Source of the DNA: Marinoscillum sp. MHG1-6
GTDB lineage: Bacteria > Bacteroidota > Bacteroidia > Cytophagales > Cyclobacteriaceae
Length of the DNA: 64,000 bases
Direction: 5' to 3'
NCBI RefSeq assembly: GCF_024714475.1
Contig: NZ_JAMZMI010000002.1
Span: 620,001 to 684,000, forward strand
The notes under the pieces were generated by a model. That model worked only from the letters and a program-made list of their open reading frames with translations. It was not told where the DNA came from and searched no databases. The position numbers and the translations under genes are program-made. This document shows positions 18,721 to 26,451 of the stretch, in pieces (the first letter of the stretch is position 1; each line of letters starts with the position of its first letter).

Positions 18721-18874
18721 ACAGATTTTCTTTGTCCCCAATATTACTATCCAGTTTAGCTTTGGCAGCTCTATTTTTGAATTTACTGGATTTACGAGGT
18801 GTCGCAATGAAAAAAGTTAGAGCACCCAAAAGGAGCGCGATAACAAACGAACCGAATGATCGATAAATAGACAT
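18713..18874 (-). CDS. Small membrane protein, 53 residues
   Basis: ATG at 18874 to a TAA at 18713: an N-terminal hydrophobic segment (SFGSFVIALLLGALTFFIA, residues 7-25) then a basic, Lys/Arg-rich tail. The layout, one membrane helix followed by a positively charged cytoplasmic tail, resembles small YtxH-like Bacteroidota proteins that flank core genes. It overlaps the aroB end by eight bases on the opposite strand. An AACAAAATG context precedes the start. It is short and may be spurious, but the membrane-helix pattern is coherent. Confidence 0.5.
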   Translation of the reverse strand: MSIYRSFGSFVIALLLGALTFFIATPRKSSKFKNRAAKAKLDSNIGDKENLFI

Positions 18875-18949
18875 TTTGTTTAAAAATTATATTCCTTAAA
18901 ACGAAAAAGGTAGGTCCACTGTTCTACCCGCTATAAAAATATTTTTCAA

Positions 18950-20170
18950 GTGAGAATCCAACTAAAAACTTTCGACAAACCCCTTCACGGGCACGTCCAA
19001 CTGACTTCATCAAAGAGCGAAAGCAACAGAGCCTTGCTTATAAACGCACTTAGCGGTGGAAAATTGCAACTAAACAATTTGTCTGCCGCCAGAGATACTC
19101 AAACCATGATGAGATTACTTAGCAATAAGGATGCCAATGTATGGGATGTGCTCGATGCAGGAACGACCATGAGATTTTGCACGGCATACCTTGGCACTAT
19201 GGGTAGCGGCCAGACCATCACGGGTACTGACCGTATGAAGCAGCGCCCCATCGGTTTGCTCGTAGATGCATTGAGAGATTTGGGTGCTGAAATTGAATAC
19301 CTGGAAAATGAAGGGTACCCCCCACTTAAAATCAATAAGATAACAGAGCAGAAAACGATTGTGCTCAACATCCCTGGAAACATTAGCAGCCAGTTCATCA
19401 GTGCACTTTTGATGATTGGCCCTTCATTGCCCAATGGGCTTCAGATCAACCTGACAACCGAAGTGTTCAGTCGTCCTTATATTGAAATGACGCTTGGTCT
19501 AATGAAGAAATTTGGTGTTGATTCAGTTTGGATGGATGACACCATCACGATTCAGCCACAACCCTACCAGGGAGGAGCATATATGGTGGAAAGCGACTGG
19601 TCAGGGGCCAGCTATTGGTACTCTATGGCCGCCTTAAACCCTGATGCGGACATTACGCTTGGAGGACTTAAGTCTGATAGCCTTCAGGGTGATCAGGAGA
19701 TTGCTACCATCATGGAAAAACTTGGTGTCAGTACAGTCTATGAAGACAACGGAGCCCACCTGAAAAGCAATGGTCGACTGGATGAAGTGATTGAAATCAA
19801 TTTCAAAACCTGCCCAGACCTTGCTCAGACGGTAATGGTAACAGCTGCAGCTAAAGGTGCTACTTTAAAAATGACCGGGCTCGAAAGCCTTCGCATCAAA
19901 GAAACGGACAGAATCGCAGCAATGGCTGCAGAGCTTAAGAAGATTGGAGGATCCTTAACCGAGCCGGAAACCGGCCTGTGGGTGATGAGTCCGGGAACCT
20001 TACCTGCGTCTACTGAGCCTATTGAAACTTATGATGATCACCGTATGGCCATGGCCTTCGCACCACTGAACCAAGTGATGCCGTTGACCATCCTTGACCC
20101 GGAAGTAGTGAATAAATCTTATCCTGCATTCTGGGATGACATGAAGTCCATGGGAATGGAAATGGAGTAA
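18950..20170 (+). CDS. aroA: 3-phosphoshikimate 1-carboxyvinyltransferase (EPSP synthase)
   Basis: Sixth step of the shikimate pathway. 406 residues starting with GTG. The N-terminal LTSSKSESNRALLINAL carries the Lys-Ser-Glu-Arg substrate motif; GTTMRF and GTDRMKQRPIG follow, and the C-terminal LRIKETDRIAAMAAEL and TYDDHRMAMAFAPL contain the catalytic Asp/Glu/Arg set. It is slightly shorter than the ~430-residue bacterial form, as in other Bacteroidota. Upstream is aroB; downstream the arsenosugar genes begin after 45 bases, so readthrough is possible. Confidence 0.95.
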   Translation: MRIQLKTFDKPLHGHVQLTSSKSESNRALLINALSGGKLQLNNLSAARDTQTMMRLLSNKDANVWDVLDAGTTMRFCTAYLGTMGSGQTITGTDRMKQRPIGLLVDALRDLGAEIEYLENEGYPPLKINKITEQKTIVLNIPGNISSQFISALLMIGPSLPNGLQINLTTEVFSRPYIEMTLGLMKKFGVDSVWMDDTITIQPQPYQGGAYMVESDWSGASYWYSMAALNPDADITLGGLKSDSLQGDQEIATIMEKLGVSTVYEDNGAHLKSNGRLDEVIEINFKTCPDLAQTVMVTAAAKGATLKMTGLESLRIKETDRIAAMAAELKKIGGSLTEPETGLWVMSPGTLPASTEPIETYDDHRMAMAFAPLNQVMPLTILDPEVVNKSYPAFWDDMKSMGMEME

Positions 20171-20215
20171 TTTGTCGCTAGGATTACTCCTTTACCACAG
20201 GAAAGCTCATGGTTA

Positions 20216-20899
20216 TTGTCTTTCTTTAAAGGAGTGATTCAGGACAGTGATATTGCCATACTTTTTTTCAGTCGATCCGCACAAGCTGAGTCGACCTCCA
20301 AGCACTGGTTTAATAATAAGAATCAGGACACGAAGTTTGCGAATTACCTGGTTCAAAGAACTTATCGTCACCTAAAGACATCCGGGCTTCAGGTAATACA
20401 CCTGAATGAGCATCAGCAAGTCGGCAAGACCTTTGGAGAGCGCATTACCAATGCTTTCGAATGCGTTTTCCAAAAAGGTTATCGCACAGTAATCTGTGTT
20501 GGTAATGATGCTTCTGCAATCGATCAGCTTAATTGGACACAAATCACTGCTTCACTCAAACAAGGAAATAATGTCATTGGGCCTGATCTTAGAAAGGGAG
20601 CCTATCTAATCGCCCTCCGGCAAGAACATTTTAATAGAGCTCAATTCGAAAACCTTTCCTGGCAGACAAGCGGGCTGCTAGCGCAACTTTCATCTCTTGG
20701 GCCGACAGCTTTCCTGAACAATCAAAAAGACCTGAACAACCAACAGGATGTATTGCAACTAAAAAAGATGCGATCAGCTATTAGGAAGTTTCTCTTCCGA
20801 CTATTTGGAAAAGCTGAAACCTCGGACATCCCGAACATTCTGGTTCAGGTAATTCCTATTCAAAGCCTGAGCTTAAGGGCACCGCCATCCATCTACTGA
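20216..20899 (+). CDS. DUF2064 (TIGR04282-type) glycosyltransferase-like protein
   Basis: 227 residues. The segment QQVGKTFGERITNAFECVF and GYRTVICVGNDASAIDQ matches the glycosyltransferase-A-like core of DUF2064 proteins, which in arsenosugar clusters are annotated as arsenosugar biosynthesis glycosyltransferases. The start is unusual: the frame opens with TTG at 20216, while a nearby ATG (20209) is in another frame and terminates after six codons; AGGAAAG at 20200-20206 could serve the TTG. It is 70 bases upstream of the AhpD-like gene and probably belongs to the same unit, but its N-terminus lacks the usual strong nucleotide-binding motif. Confidence 0.7.
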   Translation: MSFFKGVIQDSDIAILFFSRSAQAESTSKHWFNNKNQDTKFANYLVQRTYRHLKTSGLQVIHLNEHQQVGKTFGERITNAFECVFQKGYRTVICVGNDASAIDQLNWTQITASLKQGNNVIGPDLRKGAYLIALRQEHFNRAQFENLSWQTSGLLAQLSSLGPTAFLNNQKDLNNQQDVLQLKKMRSAIRKFLFRLFGKAETSDIPNILVQVIPIQSLSLRAPPSIY

Positions 20900-20968
20900 T
20901 TTCAGTCCGTATTTCAATTATTATTTAACATTTCCTGACATTTCGGAGTTAGGCAACCATTACTTTAT

Positions 20969-21313
20969 ATGAAAGAAACATACTACAATAGAGAAGATCT
21001 TAAAAAATTTGGCAACATAACTGAATGGCAGCAAGAACTCGGTGACAAGTTTTTCGATTATTACACCAGCGTATTCAAAGAGGGTGCCTTGAGTGCAAGG
21101 GAAAAATCACTCATAGCACTTGCCGTGGCTCATACTATCCAATGTCCTTACTGTATCGATGCTTATACATCGGATGGTCTCAAAAGAGGTATTGATGAGG
21201 AAGAAATGATGGAAGCGCTTCACGTGGCCGGAGCCATTCGTGGGGGTGCATCTCTGGTTCATGGTGTGCAAATGATGAACCAGGTGAAAGAAAAAGTAAT
21301 GCAAGGTGGGTAA
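20969..21313 (+). CDS. Arsenosugar-associated AhpD/carboxymuconolactone-decarboxylase-like protein
   Basis: 114 residues of the CMD/AhpD fold, with HTIQCPYCIDAYT carrying the Cys59-x2-Cys62 pair and His55 of peroxidase-like members, then a GASLVHGVQMM helix. Alone it could be any AhpD-like reductase, but its position directly before arsS and arsM, overlapping the next frame by eight bases at the longest start, makes it the 'arsenosugar biosynthesis-associated peroxidase-like' protein known from such clusters. Its exact role in arsenosugar chemistry has not been established. Confidence 0.85.
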   Translation: MKETYYNREDLKKFGNITEWQQELGDKFFDYYTSVFKEGALSAREKSLIALAVAHTIQCPYCIDAYTSDGLKRGIDEEEMMEALHVAGAIRGGASLVHGVQMMNQVKEKVMQGG

Positions 21314-21344
21314 CCCCTCCTCTTCAATCAAAAAAACAGATAAG

Positions 21345-22391
21345 ATGTCTGAGGCAACCCTAAAACGCCAAAAACACCGACTTTCCTCCTCTGAAAGACA
21401 ATTGGAAATATTGGACAATCACGAAGCCGTCGAAATCCCTGCTTTTCAGCAAAAAATGGAGAAAATCGACCTATTCCCATTAAGACCAAAAGGCATTGAA
21501 ATTTTCCAGGTAAACGTGGGTAAGATGTGCAACCAAACCTGCAAGCATTGTCATGTCGATGCCGGTCCTGATCGGCAGGAAATCATGTCGAAAGAAACCA
21601 TGCAGCAATGCCTGGACGCTCTAAGTCAAATAGATGCTGCCACTGTGGATCTTACAGGTGGTGCCCCTGAGATGAATCCCAACTTTCGGTGGTTTGTGGA
21701 AGAGATTTCTAAGCTGGGAAAAGGAATCATCGTTCGATGCAACCTGACCATTATTCTTTCCAATCCAAAATACCACGACCTTCCTGAGTTTTTCAAAAAA
21801 CATAGAGTTAATGTAGTATCCTCTCTTCCTTATTTCAACGCACGCAGGACTGATGCGCAGCGCGGAGATGGTGTATTTGAAAAATCTATCAAAGCCCTTA
21901 AAATGCTCAATGCAATTGGGTATGGCATGCCAGACTCGGATTTAAAGCTGGATTTGGTGTACAACCCCTCTGGAGCGTTTTTACCTGGAGATCAAATAGA
22001 GCTTGAGAAACAGTTTAAACGCAAATTGCAACGGGGTTTTGAGGTAAAGTTCAACAACTTACTGACCATCACGAACCTTCCGGTTAGCAGATTTCTGGAC
22101 TATCTGATCCAATCCGAAAATTATGAGGATTATATGAATGAACTTGTTAATGCATTTAACCCCGTTGCCGCAAAAGGAGTGATGTGTCGCAATACTTTAA
22201 GCATTGGCTGGGACGGACATTTGTATGATTGCGACTTCAATCAGATGCTTGAACTGAAGGTTGCCGGAGACTCGAAGCATATTTCAGAGTTTAACGAATT
22301 GACTCTGAGCAAGCGAAATATTAAAACAAGTCAGCACTGTTATGGTTGCACTGCCGGAGCGGGATCCAGTTGTGGAGGAGCAACCACTTAA
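21345..22391 (+). CDS. arsS: Arsenosugar biosynthesis radical SAM protein ArsS
   Basis: 348 residues from ATG 21345; the frame is open to a GTG at 21306, which is less likely. The radical SAM cluster motif is VGKMCNQTCKHCHVDAG, with Cys62, Cys66 and Cys69 binding [4Fe-4S], followed by DLTGGAPEMNPNF. The C-terminal CYGCTAGAGSSCGGA holds the extra cysteines of the family, here Cys where some relatives use selenocysteine. In known arsenosugar producers ArsS transfers the 5'-deoxyadenosyl group of SAM to dimethylarsinous acid. It lies between the AhpD-like gene and arsM. Confidence 0.92.
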   Translation: MSEATLKRQKHRLSSSERQLEILDNHEAVEIPAFQQKMEKIDLFPLRPKGIEIFQVNVGKMCNQTCKHCHVDAGPDRQEIMSKETMQQCLDALSQIDAATVDLTGGAPEMNPNFRWFVEEISKLGKGIIVRCNLTIILSNPKYHDLPEFFKKHRVNVVSSLPYFNARRTDAQRGDGVFEKSIKALKMLNAIGYGMPDSDLKLDLVYNPSGAFLPGDQIELEKQFKRKLQRGFEVKFNNLLTITNLPVSRFLDYLIQSENYEDYMNELVNAFNPVAAKGVMCRNTLSIGWDGHLYDCDFNQMLELKVAGDSKHISEFNELTLSKRNIKTSQHCYGCTAGAGSSCGGATT

Positions 22392-22431
22392 CTGTAATCA
22401 GCATTGTGGGTTTACAAAATCCATCGGTAAA

Positions 22432-22454
22432 AACTGATAACTGATAAACTGATA
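22432..22454 (+). repeat. Three AACTGATA copies directly before arsM
   Basis: AACTGATA occurs at 22432, 22439 (one base shared) and 22447, ending at the arsM ATG. It is a 23-base imperfect direct repeat in an otherwise unremarkable 63-base gap between arsS and arsM. It may be a ribosome-binding or regulator-binding element, or just slippage; nothing decides this. Confidence 0.6.
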
Positions 22455-23426
22455 ATGGAAAGATACCTAGACGTTACAAAAGACATTTATAAAGATGCTG
22501 CGGAGACTCCCAATGTAGGGCTTTGCTGTACCACGACACCAGTTTGGGCATTTCCCGGTCTGGAGGTCCCGAAGATAATGCAACAAATGAACTACGGATG
22601 CGGGAGCACCGTCAATCCAAGGGATTTGATCAATAACCCTAAAATTCTCTATGTCGGTGTTGGTGGGGGCATGGAATTACTGCAATTCAGCTACTTCAAT
22701 AGACAAACAGGAGGAGTTATTGGAGTCGATGTCGTAGACGAAATGCTGGAAGCCAGTCGTAACAATTTCATAGAGGCAGAGCCACAAAACCCATGGTTCA
22801 AATCAAAATTTGTTGATCTGCGTAAAGGTGATGCCCTCAGCTTACCTGTCGAAGATAGCTCCATTGATGTGGCCGCACAAAATTGCCTGTTCAACATCTT
22901 TCACGAAGAGGACCTTAAAAAGGCCCTTGAAGAAATGTACCGTGTCCTAAAACCGCATGGCAGACTAGTTCTTTCTGACCCCATATGCGATCAGCCGATG
23001 CCTGATACATTGAAAAACGACGCGAAACTCAGGGGACTATGTCTGAGTGGGGCGATTCCATTGAAAGAATATGTCAAAATGATTACGGAGATTGGATTTG
23101 GAACGGTGGAGATCAGAGCCAAAAGACCCTATCGCATTTTGGATTCTGCACATTATGATACTGAGGAAAATCTTTTCATCGAAAGTGTGGAAGTATGCGC
23201 CATTAAGGATCCGATGCCAGAGGATGGTCCCTGTGTTTTCACTGGAAAAACGGCCATATATTTTGGGGATGAAGAATATTTCGACGATCACAAGGGCCAT
23301 GTGCTAATGCCTAATCAACCCCTGGCAATATGTGATAAGACAGCCGGGAATTTGGCAGCGATGGGGAGGAAAGATATTTTCATATCGGAGAGTACATTCT
23401 TCTATGACGGAGGTGGTTGTTGCTGA
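22455..23426 (+). CDS. arsM: Arsenosugar-type arsenite S-adenosylmethionine methyltransferase ArsM
   Basis: 323 residues with a Rossmann methyltransferase core, ILYVGVGGGMELLQF (SAM motif I) and VIGVDVVDEMLEASR. Arsenic-binding cysteines are in place: the Cys144 of NCLFNIF and Cys196 in RGLCLSGAIP correspond to the two essential cysteines of ArsM, with Cys24/25 and a terminal GGGCC as further metal-thiolate candidates. Together with ArsS it should convert inorganic arsenic through dimethylarsenite to arsenosugar precursors. It starts 63 bases after arsS. Confidence 0.9.
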   Translation: MERYLDVTKDIYKDAAETPNVGLCCTTTPVWAFPGLEVPKIMQQMNYGCGSTVNPRDLINNPKILYVGVGGGMELLQFSYFNRQTGGVIGVDVVDEMLEASRNNFIEAEPQNPWFKSKFVDLRKGDALSLPVEDSSIDVAAQNCLFNIFHEEDLKKALEEMYRVLKPHGRLVLSDPICDQPMPDTLKNDAKLRGLCLSGAIPLKEYVKMITEIGFGTVEIRAKRPYRILDSAHYDTEENLFIESVEVCAIKDPMPEDGPCVFTGKTAIYFGDEEYFDDHKGHVLMPNQPLAICDKTAGNLAAMGRKDIFISESTFFYDGGGCC

Positions 23427-23469
23427 TTTTCAGGCAAGTATTTTTTATTAAAAGCAAATAATGTAGGTA

Positions 23470-23496
23470 TTGATGAATAATAAACACCTACCTTTG
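23470..23496 (+). promoter_or_regulatory. Candidate promoter of the cold-shock gene
   Basis: TACCTTTG at 23489-23496 is a full TAnnTTTG -7 element; a TTG at 23470-23472 lies 16 bases upstream as a possible -33 element. Transcription from about 23503 gives the cold-shock gene a leader of about 190 bases, typical of temperature-responsive csp mRNAs. Confidence 0.45.
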
Positions 23497-23694
23497 CCCA
23501 GTCAATTAGTAATGTTGGAGTAACCTTTACTTAGATTATCTTACAAGGTTCTACTTAATTTTTTACCCCTCCCTTATTTAAGACTGGTCATCATAAACTT
23601 CCTTTTGGAATTCAAGCCGATTTCCTAACGTGCTTTTTTATCCTTCTGGTTGGCTTATCTGGCTATATTTTATTTTTTATACAATATCAATACA

Positions 23695-23889
23695 ATGCAA
23701 GAAGGAACAGTAAAATTTTTTAACAACACTAAAGGATTCGGTTTTATCAAACCTGCAGATTCTGGTGATGACATCTTTGTTCACTCAAGTGGTCTTGTTG
23801 ACGAAATTCAAGAGAACGACAGAGTGAAATTCGATGTAGAGAGAGGAAGAAAAGGAATGAATGCTGTCAACGTAGAGTTGATCGACTAA
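23695..23889 (+). CDS. Cold-shock protein
   Basis: 64 residues from ATG 23695 (MQEGTVKFFNNTKGFGF); the frame is open further upstream but only from a TTG at 23650 and without homologous sequence. The RNA-binding motifs RNP1 (KGFGFI) and RNP2 (DIFVHSS) are complete. Binds single-stranded RNA/DNA as a chaperone. The long leader of roughly 190 to 268 bases upstream, U-rich, is the feature expected to fold in the cold. A strong terminator follows 26 bases after the stop. Confidence 0.95.
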   Translation: MQEGTVKFFNNTKGFGFIKPADSGDDIFVHSSGLVDEIQENDRVKFDVERGRKGMNAVNVELID

Positions 23890-23915
23890 TTCAGAAAATA
23901 TTCTGATTCAAAATG

Positions 23916-23944
23916 AAGGCCGAGCAAATGCTCGGCCTTTTTTT
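23916..23944 (+). terminator. Terminator of the cold-shock gene
   Basis: AAGGCCGAGC, loop AAAT, GCTCGGCCTT followed by more T residues (23938-23944): a GC-rich ten-base stem with a T run, 26 bases after the stop. Confidence 0.9.
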
Positions 23945-23989
23945 ATTCCCTCGTTTGAATCTTGGTTATATAAAGTCGTAAATTTATAT

Positions 23990-24487
23990 ATGGACCTATC
24001 ACTAACACTCCAATCAATTCTGGACACAGCCAGAACTCCTCTCGAAGCACTTACAGATGAACAGGTCAAAACACCAAGATCTCCAGGAAAATGGAGTCCT
24101 ATCCAAATCATCGGCCACCTGTGCGATTCGGCCATCAATAATGTAGGGCGCATCATCCACGCTCAAGAAACAGATGAACTCATCTTTGATGGATATTCTC
24201 AGGATTTTTGGGTGGAAGCCAATGACTACCAAAATGCAAACTGGTCTTCTATTCTTGAATTGTTCTTTCACCTAAATCATCGGATGTCCGAAATTGTGAA
24301 AAACATTCCGGAAGAAACCCTCAATCTTCCAAGAAAAAAGCACAACATCACTCCTCCATCCTACGCCTACTGGGAACCTTACGAATTACCTACTTTGGGT
24401 TTTTGGATCCGGGATTACATGGGGCATATGGAGCACCATCTAAAGCAAATTCTTCCTGACTATGAGCCTGTAGTTTGGAATCACTGA
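23990..24487 (+). CDS. DinB-family (DinB_2) protein
   Basis: 165 residues of the DinB superfamily: IGHLCDSAINNVGR with His43, LFFHLNHRMSEIVKNIP and HMEHHLKQIL with His146 and His149/150, so the metal triad is intact. It is clearly distinct from the DinB protein at 4554. Function of this subgroup is unknown. It lies between the cold-shock terminator and an SDR gene 67 bases downstream, with which it could be co-transcribed. Confidence 0.85.
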   Translation: MDLSLTLQSILDTARTPLEALTDEQVKTPRSPGKWSPIQIIGHLCDSAINNVGRIIHAQETDELIFDGYSQDFWVEANDYQNANWSSILELFFHLNHRMSEIVKNIPEETLNLPRKKHNITPPSYAYWEPYELPTLGFWIRDYMGHMEHHLKQILPDYEPVVWNH

Positions 24488-24554
24488 CATTCGCTGAAAT
24501 AAGCCTTTCTAGAAATTCCCAACAACTTGCTATCAGGTTAGTTTATAATCTGAA

Positions 24555-26006
24555 ATGAAAATCTTATTGACCGGCGCTACCGGATACATAGGAAAAAGGC
24601 TGCTTCCTGTCTTGGTAAAGGAGGGGCATCAGGTAATCTGCTGCGTAAGGGATCGCTCCAGGTTTAATCCGGGCCCAACCCTATTGAATCAGGTCAAGGT
24701 GATAGAGATTGACTTGCTAGTACCAGAAACCCTGGAAGCAATTCCTAATGACATCGATGCTGCCTATTACCTGGTCCATTCAATGTCAGCTTCACGCCAA
24801 TACGATCAGCTCGAACAACAGTCCGCGATTAACTTTCGGGGCAGGCTCAATGAAACATCAGCGAGACAGGTGATTTTCTTAAGTGGCATCACCAATGATC
24901 ATCAACTTTCCAGGCATCTCAGTTCAAGACAAATGGTAGAGGCTGAATTGAGAAAAGGGGCATACTCTTTAACAACATTTCGTGCCGGTATCATCATTGG
25001 ATCAGGTAGTGCTTCCTTTGAGATCATCAGAGACCTCGTGGAAAAGCTTCCGATTATGATCACTCCCAAATGGCTTAATACACGATGCCAACCCATAGGG
25101 ATCAGAGATGTAGTTAAATACCTTATAAAAGGCTTGCTCAATGATGATTTTTATGATAAAAACTACGATATCGGTGGACCTGATATTTTGACGTATAAAG
25201 AAATGCTGCTGGGGTTCGCCCGCATCCGAGGACTCAAACGAACGATTATTACCATTCCGGTGATGACCCCTCGCCTTTCCTCCTATTGGCTCTATTTCGT
25301 TACATCCACCTCCTATCGACTTGCTGTAGCGCTGGTTGACAGCATGAAAGTAGAAGTCGTTTGTCAACCCAATGACCTCTCCGAAATCACCGAAATCACG
25401 CCCCTGAGCTATGAAGAGACACTTAAGGCCGCTTTTGACAAAATTGAGAATAGTGTAATCATTTCCAGTTGGAAAGATTCCCTGGTAAGCGGACACATGG
25501 GCACCCAATTCTCCGAATTCATAGCGGTTCCAAAGCATGGCTGTTTTGTTGATCAGCGATCCAAGACATGCTCCAATAAATCCTCGACCATTAATAAAAT
25601 CTGGGGTATCGGCGGTTCCAATGGCTGGTACTATGCCAATTTTTTATGGAAGTTGCGAGGGGCGCTTGACAAAATGGTCGGAGGGGTGGGGCTACGTCGT
25701 GGACGAACCAACAAGCATCACCTAAACGCCGGAGATGCACTGGATTTTTGGAGGGTACTCTTTGCTGATAAAGACCATGGAAGATTGCTGTTGTTTGCCG
25801 AAATGAGGCTTCCCGGAGAGGCATGGTTGGAATTCAGGTTCCAAAACAACTTACTTACTCAAACAGCCACATTTAGGCCGAAAGGTCTCCTGGGAAGACT
25901 GTACTGGTATGCCGTGTACCCATTTCATGGATTAATTTTCAATGGCCTGATTACCTACCTGGTGAAAGATGGCAACTCAAATGAAGATAATAGCCGTATT
26001 TGGTAA
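24555..26006 (+). CDS. NAD(P)-binding SDR protein with DUF2867 C-terminus
   Basis: 483 residues. The N-terminal ~300 residues are an atypical short-chain dehydrogenase (NmrA/YbjT-like): ILLTGATGYIGKRLLPVL is the dinucleotide-binding Gly motif, AAYYLVHSMSASRQYDQ follows, and YDIGGPDILTYKEML is a family signature. The last ~180 residues with GLRRGRTNKHHLNAGDALDFW are the DUF2867 domain. Such proteins are nucleotide-diphosphate-sugar epimerase-like but have no assigned reaction. The stop overlaps the longest frame of the next lipoprotein gene. Confidence 0.88.
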   Translation: MKILLTGATGYIGKRLLPVLVKEGHQVICCVRDRSRFNPGPTLLNQVKVIEIDLLVPETLEAIPNDIDAAYYLVHSMSASRQYDQLEQQSAINFRGRLNETSARQVIFLSGITNDHQLSRHLSSRQMVEAELRKGAYSLTTFRAGIIIGSGSASFEIIRDLVEKLPIMITPKWLNTRCQPIGIRDVVKYLIKGLLNDDFYDKNYDIGGPDILTYKEMLLGFARIRGLKRTIITIPVMTPRLSSYWLYFVTSTSYRLAVALVDSMKVEVVCQPNDLSEITEITPLSYEETLKAAFDKIENSVIISSWKDSLVSGHMGTQFSEFIAVPKHGCFVDQRSKTCSNKSSTINKIWGIGGSNGWYYANFLWKLRGALDKMVGGVGLRRGRTNKHHLNAGDALDFWRVLFADKDHGRLLLFAEMRLPGEAWLEFRFQNNLLTQTATFRPKGLLGRLYWYAVYPFHGLIFNGLITYLVKDGNSNEDNSRIW

Positions 26007-26031
26007 TTTGCCCACTAGCAAATACCGCAAT

Positions 26032-26400
26032 ATGAAGAAAATTGTACCAATCCTTATTCTCCTGATAGGTTGTTCATCTCCACAAACAGAACAATCCATA
26101 ACCGGTAACACCTCATCCTTATTGGGTCAATGGTATGCAGAAGGCAACTCTCAAAATGTAAGCAGATGGTTCTCTTTTGAAGAGGATAGCACCTACCACA
26201 CCTGGCTCAAGAATCAACTCAGGCCGGTGAAGCCAACGGGGACATTCATTATCACTGAAGAGGGTTTATTAGAATTAAAATTTGCTCCCAATGCTAAGGG
26301 TCGACTATTTCGATTGGATTCAGTTAGTGAAAATTATTTGGAGCTAGCCCTGAAAGATTCTGAGACAGAAAAGATTGTACTCATTCGAACCTCTGAATAA
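26032..26400 (+). CDS. Lipoprotein, lipocalin-like
   Basis: 122 residues from ATG 26032; the longer frame starts inside the SDR gene and is not used. The N-terminus MKKIVPILILLIGCSSP has lipobox LIGC. The mature protein (LLGQWYAEGN, SWFSFEEDSTYHTWL, GTFIITEEGLLELKFAPN) has the 'G-x-W' and short beta-hairpin pattern of small lipocalin-like lipoproteins. No specific ligand is evident. It is 26 bases after the SDR gene and convergent with the GH2 gene. Confidence 0.7.
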   Translation: MKKIVPILILLIGCSSPQTEQSITGNTSSLLGQWYAEGNSQNVSRWFSFEEDSTYHTWLKNQLRPVKPTGTFIITEEGLLELKFAPNAKGRLFRLDSVSENYLELALKDSETEKIVLIRTSE

Positions 26401-26451
26401 TGTCAAAAGACAATACGCCTTTTTCAATGCTGACAATGCCTGAGATTAAGA

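Noticed and set aside
26401-26451. GAGAT/ATCTC hairpin between the convergent lipoprotein and GH2 genes
   Set aside because: Five-base stem with no T run on either strand, so not claimed as a terminator.
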